From Frankiales bacterium (lineage in GTDB: Bacteria > Actinomycetota > Actinomycetes > Mycobacteriales > SCTD01), in assembly GCA_025464915.1 (NCBI GenBank), contig JAODNF010000356.1, forward strand, positions 1 through 29,944: DNA of 29,944 bases. Reading direction: 5' to 3'. Position numbers and translations under genes: made by a program. Each line of letters starts with the position of its first letter. Positions within the stretch are counted from its first letter, which is position 1. Under the pieces are notes generated by a model. That model had not been told where the DNA came from. It saw only the letters and a program-made list of their open reading frames with translations, and made no database searches. Positions 18,272 to 26,314 of the stretch are shown here, piece by piece.

Positions 18272-19741
18272 TCACGGGTGCACAATCGCTTCCATCACCG
18301 CGCGGGCGACGGGTGCCGCCACCTTGCCGCCGGTGGTCTCGGCGTCCTTGCCGGTGACCCCGCCGTCCTCGACGACGACCGCGACGGCGACGACCGGGTT
18401 GACGGCGGGCGCGAACCCGATGAACCAGGCATGGGGCGGTACGCCGTCACCGTGCTGCGCGGTGCCGGTCTTGCCCGCAACGGTGACGCCGCTGATCTGC
18501 GCGTTCGTCCCCGTCCCCCGCTGCACCACGGCCACCATCATGGAGGTGAGTGCCTTGGCCACGTCGGACGACACGGCGTTGCGGTAGAGGCGCGGCTCGC
18601 TCGACGAGAGCTCGGACAGGTCGTCGGAGAGCACCGACCGGATCAGGTACGGGCGCATCACCGTGCCGCCGTTGCCGATGCCCGCCGCGACCATCGCCAT
18701 CTGCAGCGGCGTCACGCGCACGTCGTACTGGCCGATCGAGGACTGCGCGGTCTGCGCCTTCGTGATGTCGGTCGGGAAGACCGACGCGGCGACCGGCTGC
18801 GGCAGGTCGAGCGAGTCGTCGCCGAACCCGAAGGCCTCCGCCTGCTGCCGCACGACGTCCTGCCCGAGCCGCATGCCGAGGGCGCCGAAGGCGGTGTTGC
18901 AGGAGATGACGAGCGCGTCGACGAGGGTGGTGGTCGTCCCGTCTCCGCAGGTCTCGCCGCCGAAGTTGCGCAGGTTCGCGGTCGTGCCCGGCAGGTCGAG
19001 GACCGTCGGTGACGGGATGCGCGTGGACGGGGTGAGGCCGTGGGAGAGCGCGGCCGCCGACGTGATCACCTTGAAGGTCGAGCCCGGCGGGTAGGTCGAC
19101 TGGACCGCGCGGTTGGTCATCGGGTCGTCGTCGGCGTGGAGGAGCTTGCTGTACTCGGCCCGGATCGCCTTGCCGTCGTGGGTCGAGACGAGCGCCGGGT
19201 CGAACGAGGGACTGGTCGCCTCGGCGAGGATCGCGCCGGTGCGTGGGTCCAGTGCCACCACCGCACCGCGCTTGCCGGCGAGCCCCATGTAGGCCGCCTT
19301 CTGCGCCTTGTCGTTGAGGGTCAGCTCGACGGTGCCGCCCTAGATCTGGCGGACGGTGATGTAGTCCGACAGCCGGCGCACGAGCAGCCGCTCGTCGTCG
19401 CCGGACAGCACCGAGTTCTCCTGGCGCTCGACGCCGGTGTAGCCGTAGACGAAGGAGGCGAAGCCGGAGACGGGGGCGTAGATCGCGCCGCCCGGGTAGG
19501 TGCGCAGGTACTTCAGGGCGTCGGTCGTCGGGATCGACTTCGCGATCGCCTGGACGTCCTTGCCGGTGCCGACCACGATCGGGCCGCGCTCCCGGTCGTA
19601 GGTGCGCAGCAGCACCCGTCGGTTGCGCGGGTCGGTGCGGTAGTCCTTGGCCTTCACGACCTGGATCCAGTTGACCTGCAGCATCAGCAGGCCGAACAGC
19701 AGCATGCAGGCGACGCCTACTCGACGAAGGGGGCGGTTCAC
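18272..19741 (-). pseudogene. pbpA: Penicillin-binding protein PbpA, interrupted by in-frame TAG at codon 134
   Basis: Read through, this is a 489-residue class B transpeptidase that crosslinks peptidoglycan together with RodA. It starts with GTG at 19739-19741, overlapping the rodA stop (GTGA), and has an N-terminal membrane helix and dimerisation region. The active-site motifs are intact: S221-T-F-K224, S280-C-N and K424-T-G. Codon 134 (19340-19342) is TAG, splitting SDYITVRQI from GGTVELTLNDKAQKAAY, with no frame change on either side. The homologous position usually has a lysine or glutamine-like residue, so a single base change explains it. The upstream piece (133 codons) has no transpeptidase domain. 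A restart at ATG 19286-19288 would give a 338-residue domain with no membrane anchor. It could be a real nonsense mutation, a sequencing error or readthrough. Confidence 0.85.
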
Positions 19742-21156
19742 GCGCGCCTCACCACGGTCGTGCGCGCCTCGGCCAGCTGGGCGCGGGCTGTCGCGGGCGA
19801 GACCGGTGCCGGTGCCGGTCGCCGCCCGGCGTCGCTGATGCGCAGCAGCAGCGCGACCAGCACGTAGTTGGTGACGACGCTGGACCCTCCGTACGACAGG
19901 AACGGCAGGGTCACGCCGGTCAGCGGGATGAGGCCGGTGACGCCGCCGACGATGACGAAGACCTGCAGCGCCAAGGAGAACGCGAGGCCACCGGCGAGCA
20001 GCTTGCCGAACGAGTCGCGGCACCCGACGGCAGCCCGCAGGCCGCGCGCGACGACGAGCAGGAACAGCACCAGGACCGCCATCACTCCCACCAGGCCGAG
20101 CTCCTCGCCGACGGCCGCGACGATGAAGTCGGTCTTGGCGTACGGGACGGTGTTGGGGGAGCCCTCGCCGAGGCCGGTGCCGAAGATGCCGCCTGTGCCC
20201 ATCCCGAAGAACCCCTGCACGATCTGGTAGCCGTTGCCGCTGGAGTAGGAGAACGGGTCGAGCCAGGTGTCGACCCGCTTCTGCACGTGCGGGATCGCGG
20301 AGTAGACGATGAAGCTCGACCCCAGGAACATCGTCAGTCCGATGAGCAGCCAGCTCACCCGCTCGGTCGCGATGTAGAGCATCGCCACGAAGATGCCGAA
20401 GAACAGCAGCGAGCTGCCGAGGTCGTTCTCGCGCACGAGCACCAGGATCGAGAAGCCCCACGCGGCGAGCACCGGACCCAGGTCGCGGGCCCGCGGGAGG
20501 TCGAGACCGGCGACCCGGCGGCTGGCGAGCGAGAGCACGTCGCGCTTCGCGACGAGGAACGCCGCGAAGAACACCATCAGCAGGATCTTTGCCACCTCGC
20601 TCGGCTGCACCGTGAGTGGACCGACCCGCACCCAGAGGCGGGCGCCGTTGATGGTCGCGCCGACTCCGGGGATGGCAGGGAGCATCAGCAGGAGGAGGCC
20701 GGCGGCGGCGGCGGTGTAGGCGTAGCGCGCGAGCCGGGTGTGGTCGCGGACCGCCGTCAGCAGCCCGACGAACGCGAGGACGCCGATGACGGTCCAGACG
20801 AGCTGCAGGGGCGCGTCGGCACGCGGGATCACCTTGCCCTGCTGGCGCGCCGTCTCGGCGACGGCGAGGTCGAGCCGGCGGATCATCACCAGGCCGAGAC
20901 CGTTCAGCAGTCCTACGCACGGGAGGATCAGCGGGTCCGCGTACGGCGCGAGTCGGCGTACCGCGAGGTGGGCGACGCCGTAGAGCGCGGCGAGACCACC
21001 CGCGTACGACAGGACGCCGCCGTCGGCCGAGCCGGTGACCGACACCTGCACGGCGGTGTAGCCGAGACCGGCGAGCAGCACGGCGAAGACGAGCAGCGCG
21101 AGCTCGGCCCCACGGCCGGTGCGGCCCGGGGGCTTCGGGAAGGTCATCGAGGTCAT
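19738..21156 (-). CDS. rodA: SEDS peptidoglycan glycosyltransferase RodA/FtsW
   Basis: A 472-residue polytopic protein with about ten membrane helices. SEDS proteins polymerise lipid II into glycan strands and work with a class B PBP, here the next gene, pbpA. Seen are NGARLWVRVGPLTVQPSEVAKI, the LVRENDLGSSLLFFGIF helix and extracellular AKTDFIVAAVGEELGL with the conserved catalytic-site Asp-Phe-Ile and Glu-Glu. The C-terminal helix is LPFLSYGGSSVVTNYVLVALLLRIS. The ATG at 21154-21156 overlaps the pstP stop (ATGA) and the stop overlaps the pbpA GTG. Position in the kinase operon favours RodA over FtsW, which is normally in the dcw cluster. Confidence 0.95.
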   Translation of the reverse strand: MTSMTFPKPPGRTGRGAELALLVFAVLLAGLGYTAVQVSVTGSADGGVLSYAGGLAALYGVAHLAVRRLAPYADPLILPCVGLLNGLGLVMIRRLDLAVAETARQQGKVIPRADAPLQLVWTVIGVLAFVGLLTAVRDHTRLARYAYTAAAAGLLLLMLPAIPGVGATINGARLWVRVGPLTVQPSEVAKILLMVFFAAFLVAKRDVLSLASRRVAGLDLPRARDLGPVLAAWGFSILVLVRENDLGSSLLFFGIFVAMLYIATERVSWLLIGLTMFLGSSFIVYSAIPHVQKRVDTWLDPFSYSSGNGYQIVQGFFGMGTGGIFGTGLGEGSPNTVPYAKTDFIVAAVGEELGLVGVMAVLVLFLLVVARGLRAAVGCRDSFGKLLAGGLAFSLALQVFVIVGGVTGLIPLTGVTLPFLSYGGSSVVTNYVLVALLLRISDAGRRPAPAPVSPATARAQLAEARTTVVRRA

Positions 21157-22493
21157 GAGCAGTCGCTGATCGTCGGGTTCGGGGAGACGGCCGGGCTCGG
21201 CGCGGTCGTCGCTGCCGGCGTGCGGGACGGTGACGGGACGACCCTCGCGGTCGGCGGACCGGTCGGCGCGCTGGTCGGCGCGCTGGTCGGCGCGGGGCTC
21301 GCGGTCGCGCACTGGGTCTGCCGGATGAGGCGGGCGACGATCTGCTGGGCGTCCTTGAGGTCCCTGGCTGGGATGCCGTCGTCGACGCGCTCGGCGGACA
21401 GGTCCGAGAGCTGATCGCGGGCCAGGGTCGTCTTCTCCTCGACGTTCGAGAAGTGAATGCCGGCGACGCTGCCCTGCACGCCGCGGAAGACGGCGACGTT
21501 GTCGTGGTCGAAGCCGACGTAGTACTGGCTGCGGACGTAGACCGCTATGCCGGTCGCGAGCGCCCCGAGCACGAGCAGGACGGCGAGCGTCCAGGCGATC
21601 GTCCTTCCACGGCGCCGGGGTGCCGGTGCCTGCGCGGCGCGCTCGCGTGGAGCGGCGTCGCGTCCTTCGGCGACGCGGGCTCGGGACGCGGGGCTGTCGG
21701 CGATGCCGGGCGGCGCCTCCTGCGGGGACTCCGCCGCAGCGCCGGCGACGATGGGCGGTGCGCCGGGGACGTCGGCGTCGACGACGTCGGCGACGATCGC
21801 GGTCACGTTGTCGGGACCGCCGCCCTTGAGCGCGAGGGCGACCAGCCGGTCGACGGACTCCTGGGGGTTCGCGATGAGCAGCGCCTCGCGTAACGTGTCG
21901 TTGCTCGCGACCGGTCCGGTCAGGCCGTCGCTGCACACCAGGAACCGGTCGCCGACCCGGGCCTCGCGCACCGACAGGTCGAGCTCGACGTCGGGCCGGC
22001 CGTCGAGGACGCGCGTCAGCACGGACTTCTGCGGGTGGGTGCTCGCCTCCTCGTCGGAGATCCGGCCCTCGTCGACGAGGGTCTGCACGAGCGTGTGGTC
22101 GTGGGTGATCTGGCTGAGCTCGCCGTCGCGCAGCAGGTAGCAGCGCGAGTCGCCGACGTGGGCCAGCCCGACGCGGCTCCCGGAGAACAGCAGGGCCACC
22201 AGGGTCGTGCCCATGCCGGCCAGCTGGTTGTCCGCCGCCGCCATCTGCTGCAGGTGCGTGTTCGCGGTCATGGCCGCGCCCGACAGCGCGGCGAGCAGGT
22301 CGGCGCCGGGAGCGTCCTCGTCGAGCGGCGCGATGCTGGCGATCGCAACGGCGCTCGCGACCTCCCCGGCGGCGTGCCCGCCCATGCCGTCGGCGACGGC
22401 CAGCAGCCGCGGCCCGGCGTAGACGCTGTCCTCGTTGAGGGACCGGAGCAGTCCCGCGTGGGAGCGCGCCGCGTACCTGATGGCCAGCGTCAT
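21153..22493 (-). CDS. pstP: PP2C-type Ser/Thr protein phosphatase PstP
   Basis: A 446-residue membrane phosphatase that reverses PknB phosphorylation. The N-terminal PPM/PP2C domain (about 1-240) contains the metal-binding residues in NED (D22), ADGMGGHAAGE (D35), SDGLTGPV and GGPDNVTAIV, and the HVGDSRCYLLRDG block. A basic linker leads to one helix (about 296-318), then an extracellular domain of about 100 residues and a Thr/Pro/Ala-rich end with a repeated PTSAPTSAPT. The ATG at 22491-22493 gives the usual N-terminus MTLAIRYAARSHAGLLRS. A 52-base gap separates it from fhaB, and the stop overlaps rodA. Confidence 0.96.
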   Translation of the reverse strand: MTLAIRYAARSHAGLLRSLNEDSVYAGPRLLAVADGMGGHAAGEVASAVAIASIAPLDEDAPGADLLAALSGAAMTANTHLQQMAAADNQLAGMGTTLVALLFSGSRVGLAHVGDSRCYLLRDGELSQITHDHTLVQTLVDEGRISDEEASTHPQKSVLTRVLDGRPDVELDLSVREARVGDRFLVCSDGLTGPVASNDTLREALLIANPQESVDRLVALALKGGGPDNVTAIVADVVDADVPGAPPIVAGAAAESPQEAPPGIADSPASRARVAEGRDAAPRERAAQAPAPRRRGRTIAWTLAVLLVLGALATGIAVYVRSQYYVGFDHDNVAVFRGVQGSVAGIHFSNVEEKTTLARDQLSDLSAERVDDGIPARDLKDAQQIVARLIRQTQCATASPAPTSAPTSAPTGPPTARVVPSPSRTPAATTAPSPAVSPNPTISDCS

Positions 22494-22545
22494 TCGGGGT
22501 CCCCGGCGCGTCGCGAGCGCCAGCGAGGGACGTGTTGGGGTGAGT

Positions 22546-23022
22546 TCACGAGCGCAGCTCGAGGACGGTCTTGCCGATCCGGATCGCGCTGCCGACAGTG
22601 ACCGGCGTCGGGCGCGCCACCTTCGCGGTGCCGAGGTAGGTGCCGTTCGTGCTGCCGAGGTCCTCGAGCGTCCAGCCGTCCGCCGTCGGGACGAGCCGCG
22701 CGTGCTTGTTGCTCGCGTAGTCGTCGGTGAGCACCAGCGTCGAGTCGTGCGCGCGGCCGAGGGTCACGGGCGCGTCCCCGAGCGTCACGGTCGTGCCCTG
22801 CAGGGTCCCCTCGGTCACGACCAGGACCCGCGGCACGCCCTTCTTGCGCTGCGGCTTCGGCGCCTTGGCCGGCTTGGTCGTCGCGGACGCAGCAGGGGCG
22901 GGTGCGGCCGCGGGCTTGCTGCTCAGGTCCACCCGGATGGTGCGGATGCAGACCAGCACGAACACCCAGAGCAGCGCGAGCAGGCCGTACTTCAGCAGGG
23001 CGACGATCAGCGCGCTCCCCAT
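22546..23022 (-). CDS. fhaB: FHA-domain membrane protein FhaB (FipA)
   Basis: A 158-residue protein with one N-terminal helix (about residues 7-27), a Lys/Pro/Ala-rich linker (35-62) and a C-terminal FHA domain with GRAHDSTLVL, SNKHARL and DLGSTNGTYL, the phosphothreonine-recognising loops. In mycobacteria the homologue is a substrate of the locus kinases and is linked to division and peptidoglycan synthesis. The ATG at 23020-23022 shares its A with the fhaA stop (TGATG). The classical phosphopeptide-binding residues Arg, Ser and Asn appear present. Confidence 0.94.
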   Translation of the reverse strand: MGSALIVALLKYGLLALLWVFVLVCIRTIRVDLSSKPAAAPAPAASATTKPAKAPKPQRKKGVPRVLVVTEGTLQGTTVTLGDAPVTLGRAHDSTLVLTDDYASNKHARLVPTADGWTLEDLGSTNGTYLGTAKVARPTPVTVGSAIRIGKTVLELRS

Positions 23023-23687
23023 CAGGCGCCCGACCGGAAGACGATCTCGGTGCTGCCGACGGTGATGCGGTCACCGTCGTGGAGGTCCGCCTCGGCGACC
23101 CGGGTCCCGTTGAGACGGGTGCCGTTCGTGCTACCGAGGTCGGTCAGCCGCGACCGGTCGATCTGCGCGTGCCGGCGGCTGACGCCGGTGTCGGTGAGCT
23201 GCACGTCGACGTCCGTACCCCGCCCGAGCACGACCGTCCCGCTCACGGGCACCTGACGTCCGCCCACCTCGAGGTACGGGCCGGTCGCCGGCTGCTCCTG
23301 CTGCCCAGCGTCCTGCCCCTGCGCGACCGCGCTGCGGACCTGGAACGTCCCCGTGGCCAGGCCGTCGACCTCCTCGAAGGCGACCTCGACCGGTCCGACG
23401 AACGACCAGCCGCGCTCCTTGGCCTCCTCGCCCACCATGGCGGCGAGCTCCTTGCGCAGCGGCTCGTCGTACTCCTTGAGCCGGTCGGCGTCCGAGCGAC
23501 CCAGCTCGACCACGTAGCTGTTCGGCACGAGGACCCGCCCGGCCGCCACGATCGCCTTCTTGTCCTCCGCCTCGCGGGTCAGCGCCGCTGCCACTTCCAC
23601 CGGTTCGACCCAGCCCTTGAAGGCCTTGGCGAAGGCACCCTCGACAAGGCTCTCGAGCCGACGCTCGAACCGCTGAAGGACGCCCAC
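23022..23687 (-). CDS. fhaA: FhaA: DUF3662 plus FHA domain protein
   Basis: A 221-residue soluble protein with an N-terminal DUF3662 domain (about 1-115, starting MGVLQRFERRLESLVEGAFAKAF) and a C-terminal FHA domain (about 140-218) with VLGRGTDVDVQL, GVSRRHAQI and DLGSTNGTRLNG. FhaA binds phosphorylated partners of the PknB pathway in mycobacteria. It is short because the central linker, long in M. tuberculosis, is brief here. The segment between SRRHAQI and DLGSTNG is six residues, about four fewer than in FhaB, so one beta hairpin is trimmed. The GTG start at 23685-23687 lacks a Shine-Dalgarno and has TACGAT six bases upstream, implying a leaderless operon mRNA. Confidence 0.94.
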   Translation of the reverse strand: MGVLQRFERRLESLVEGAFAKAFKGWVEPVEVAAALTREAEDKKAIVAAGRVLVPNSYVVELGRSDADRLKEYDEPLRKELAAMVGEEAKERGWSFVGPVEVAFEEVDGLATGTFQVRSAVAQGQDAGQQEQPATGPYLEVGGRQVPVSGTVVLGRGTDVDVQLTDTGVSRRHAQIDRSRLTDLGSTNGTRLNGTRVAEADLHDGDRITVGSTEIVFRSGA

Positions 23688-23693
23688 CTCGGA

Positions 23694-23699
23694 ATCGTA
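23694..23699 (-). promoter_or_regulatory. Candidate -10 box for the leaderless fhaA-to-pknB operon
   Basis: On the minus strand TACGAT is followed by TCCGAG and the fhaA GTG, the TANNNT-N6-start layout of leaderless actinobacterial genes. It lies back to back with the tRNA-Leu gene. No clear -35 is seen. Confidence 0.45.
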
Positions 23700-23745
23700 T
23701 CCGCGAGCGCGTCCTCGCCCCTGCTACCGTTGTCCCTCGCAACTC

Positions 23746-23831
23746 GGGCGAGTGGCGGAATGGCAGACGCGCACGGTTCAGGTCCGTGTGTCCGAAAGGA
23801 CGTGGGGGTTCAACTCCCCCCTCGCCCACCA
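23746..23831 (+). tRNA. leuT: tRNA-Leu (CAG anticodon)
   Basis: A class II tRNA with acceptor GGGCGAG/CTCGCCC, anticodon stem CACGG/CCGTG with loop TTCAGGT (CAG at 23779-23781), a long variable arm containing GTCC-GAAA-GGAC and T arm GGGGG-TTCAACT-CCCCC. The 3' CCA is encoded (23829-23831). TACCGT at 23725-23730 could be its -10 box. It is divergent from fhaA, as in M. tuberculosis. Confidence 0.97.
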
Positions 23832-23957
23832 GCAGGGCCGCTCTCCGTGATCCACGGGGAGCCTCCTCGCTTCTGGGTCGGTGAGCGCGCGCAACGGCTC
23901 GGTGGATCAAGATCGCGTTCGGGCGTGGCGACGCGGCGAACAGGGCACGATGACCGG

Positions 23958-25400
23958 GTGCAACGCTCCCGTGCCGCCGCAGCACTCGCCGTCGTCCTCG
24001 GACTGCTGGTCTCCAGCACTCCCGCGCGGGCCGCGGCCATCGCGCTGCCGAGCGCGGACGCGTTCTACACCTACTCCGGCTCGACGCCGCTGGCGAACGT
24101 CGCACGTGGCACGGTCCTGAAGACGCGATCGGTGACGCTGGCGATCGACACGAACGGGGTGCCGCTGCCGGCGACGCAGCTGCTCTACCGGACGCAGGAC
24201 GAGATCGGTCGTCCGACGGCGACCGTCACCACGGTCGTCGTACCCCCGACCGCTGCTGTGGCGCCGAACGTCATCGGCTACCTGTCGTTCTACGACTCGC
24301 TCGCCGACAAGTGCGACCCGAGCTACACGCTCCGGGGCGGTGACCCGGGCTCGGCGAACACCTCGCTGTCCGACGCGGAGCAGGGCTTCGTGCGGGCCTA
24401 CTACGCGACCGGGTCGGTCGTGACGGTGCCCGACTTCGAGGGCCCGGGGCTGCACTGGACCGCGGGTCACGAGTCCGGCTACGGGATGCTCGACGCGATC
24501 CGCGCGACGGAGTCCTTCCTCAAGGTCTCGGCGGGTACGACGAAGGTCGGCCTCACCGGCTACTCAGGCGGCTCGATCGCGGCGGACTGGGCGGCGGAGC
24601 TCGCGCCGACGTACGCGCCCGAGCTCGACATCGTGGGCGTCGCCGCCGGCGGCGTTCCCGTGCACTTCTTCCACAACCTGCAGTACATCAACGGCTCGGC
24701 CGACTGGTCCGGGATCATGCCGGCGGTGCTGACGGCGCTGACCCGGGCGTTCGGGCTGGACCTGTCGCAGTACCTGAGCGCCTACGGCAAGGCGCTGGTG
24801 GCCAAGGACAAGACAGGCTGCATCGGCGACTTCAACGGCACCCACCCGGGTCTGACCGTGCAGAAGATGCTGAAGCCGCAGTACCGGGACATCCGCAGCA
24901 TCAAGGCGTTCGTCACGGTCATCAACAAGCTCATCATGGGCACCGCACCGGGCCACCCGAGGATGCCGATGTTCCTGGCGGTCGGGAACAACGGCAGCTC
25001 CATCGGCGACGACATCATGGTGACCAAGGACGTCGAGGCGCTCGCCCACGAGTACTGCAGCCAGGGCATGACGATCCAGTACGAGGAGTACCCGGGCTTC
25101 TCGCACACGCCGGCCGCCGTCCGCTTCGAGCCGCGTGCCGTGCAGTTCCTCGTGGAGCGGTTCGCCGGGCTGCCGCCGACCAACGACTGCGCCAGCATCG
25201 GCGTCGGGAACTCCCTCGCCCCCGTGAGCTACGTCCCTGCGTCGGCGTCGACGCCGAGTACCGCGAAGCCGACCACGACCACGAAGACGCCGTCCTCCGG
25301 GGCGAGCCTGCCGTCGACCGGTGGTGCCCCGATCCTCGGCCTGGCCGCCCTGCTCCTGCTCTCGACCGCCGTCGCCTGCCGCCGGGTCCACCACACGTAA
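23958..25400 (+). CDS. Secreted LIP-family lipase/esterase with LPSTG cell-wall anchor
   Basis: A 480-residue alpha/beta hydrolase resembling the secretory lipase (LIP) family, which hydrolyse ester bonds of acylglycerols. A signal peptide ends near residue 26 (TPARAAA). The nucleophile S203 is in GYSGG, a probable acid lies in the GDDIMVTKD region, and His383 is in GFSHTP. After the catalytic domain comes a Ser/Thr/Pro spacer with Thr-Lys repeats. The sorting signal LPSTG is at 451-455, followed by a hydrophobic helix and a basic end (RRVHHT). The GTG at 23958 gives the cleanest signal peptide. An in-frame GTG at 23925 is an alternative, and neither has a strong Shine-Dalgarno. It is the only clear sortase substrate in the window. 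Substrate of the enzyme is unknown. Confidence 0.88.
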   Translation: MQRSRAAAALAVVLGLLVSSTPARAAAIALPSADAFYTYSGSTPLANVARGTVLKTRSVTLAIDTNGVPLPATQLLYRTQDEIGRPTATVTTVVVPPTAAVAPNVIGYLSFYDSLADKCDPSYTLRGGDPGSANTSLSDAEQGFVRAYYATGSVVTVPDFEGPGLHWTAGHESGYGMLDAIRATESFLKVSAGTTKVGLTGYSGGSIAADWAAELAPTYAPELDIVGVAAGGVPVHFFHNLQYINGSADWSGIMPAVLTALTRAFGLDLSQYLSAYGKALVAKDKTGCIGDFNGTHPGLTVQKMLKPQYRDIRSIKAFVTVINKLIMGTAPGHPRMPMFLAVGNNGSSIGDDIMVTKDVEALAHEYCSQGMTIQYEEYPGFSHTPAAVRFEPRAVQFLVERFAGLPPTNDCASIGVGNSLAPVSYVPASASTPSTAKPTTTTKTPSSGASLPSTGGAPILGLAALLLLSTAVACRRVHHT

Positions 25401-25426
25401 GCCGGCCTGCACCGTCCCCGCCACGT

Positions 25427-25941
25427 TCAGCGGAGAGGTACCGACTGCCTTTGCGCGTGGCGCGTGACGGCGTAGGTCAGGTGCACGAACTGGCCGTCGT
25501 GCTCGGCGTGACGCTGATCCACAGCTCGTCGACCAGGCCGTGGTCGGTGAGCTGGCCGACGAGGTCACCGCCGCCGGCCGCCCACACGTCCTTCCCCGAG
25601 GCGGCAAGGGAGGCGTGCACCGGCCGCACGTCGCCCTGCGCGAACCGGACGCCCGGCACCTCGGGCAGCGAGCGGGTGGTCATGACGACGCAGTCCTTGC
25701 CGCCGTACCAGTCGTTCCACTTCTCCGGGTTCTCGAGCACCTGCTCGTGGTCGAGGATCCAGAGGTAGGTCGAGGAGCCCATGATGATCCCGCCGATGCC
25801 GGCCATGAAGTCCTCGAAGCGCCTCGACGTGGAGCCCTCGTCGGCCGGGACGTCGAACAGCCACTGCAGCGAGTGGTCGTCGTCCGCCAGGAAGCCGTCG
25901 AGGGTGGTGGCGGTGTAGTAGGTCGGCGGCTCATGCCGCGT
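25427..25941 (-). pseudogene. Decayed DHFR/RibD C-terminal-like reductase
   Basis: One minus-strand frame from about 25941 reads THEPP-type residues, then YYTATTLDGFLADDDHSLQWLF, GGIIMGSSTY, KDCVVMTTRSLPEV and DVWAAGGGDLVGQL, ending LVDELWISVTP. These are hallmarks of the small NADPH-dependent reductase family related to dihydrofolate reductase and RibD. Two defects are visible. There is no ATG, GTG or TTG between the upstream stop (25945-25947) and the conserved YYTATTLDGF; an ACG at 25939-25941 sits where a start would be. After ISVTP the family segment V-V-L-G-A-G-x-P-L-L is missing, and the frame runs into a stop at 25465-25467. A plausible C-terminus, DGQFVHLTYAVTRH, continues in another frame to TGA at 25427. 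A deletion with frameshift explains this. An internal ATG at 25804-25806 could yield only a 109-residue fragment. Confidence 0.75.
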
Positions 25942-25999
25942 GTTCTACATCGACGGTGAGACGAAGCGGGTGCGCGGCTCCTCCTCGGCCTGCCGGACG

Positions 26000-26305
26000 T
26001 CAGCCTCGGGCCTTGCGCTCCCGTCGGGCGACGTGGCGCAGCTGCAGCACGCGGGCGAAGCCGGCGATGCCGACGAGCAGCGCACCGGCCACCGCCGACA
26101 GCAGCATGGCGACGGCGAGGGACAGGTGGCCGTCCGCGCCGAGGTAGGAGACCTCGACCTTCTGGCTGTTCTGCAGGATGAACACGGCGAGCAGCAGCAG
26201 GACGACGGCGAAGCTGAGGGCGGCGACCCAGAGCCCCTGCGTCCTCGTGCGCTGCAGGACCGGCTGCTCGGGACCGGCGGTCAGGTCGTCAGTGGCGTCG
26301 CTCAT
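26000..26305 (-). CDS. LapA-domain (DUF1049) small membrane protein
   Basis: A 101-residue protein with two membrane helices: about residues 24-46 (LWVAALSFAVVLLLLAVFILQN) and 62-84. Between them lies the conserved QNSQKVEVSYLGADGHLSLAVAML segment, and a basic C-terminal tail follows. The pattern F-x-x-Q-N-x-x-x-V-x-V-x-x-L is that of the LapA/DUF1049 family. In Gram-negatives LapA takes part in regulating lipopolysaccharide; in actinobacteria its role is unknown. The Shine-Dalgarno AGGAGG overlaps the pit stop codon, nine bases away, so it is the third gene of the DUF47-pit operon. Confidence 0.88.
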   Translation of the reverse strand: MSDATDDLTAGPEQPVLQRTRTQGLWVAALSFAVVLLLLAVFILQNSQKVEVSYLGADGHLSLAVAMLLSAVAGALLVGIAGFARVLQLRHVARRERKARG

Positions 26306-26314
26306 GGCGCCCTC

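Noticed and set aside
18262..18285. TTG at 18285 as the pknB start
   Set aside because: It would overlap the end of pbpA and add eight residues not expected before the kinase domain. GTG at 18261 fits better, though the TTG is not disproved.
19340..19342. TAG in pbpA as evidence for recoding of amber codons
   Set aside because: TAG is the natural stop of several other genes in the window and no suppressor tRNA is seen here, so recoding is the least likely explanation.
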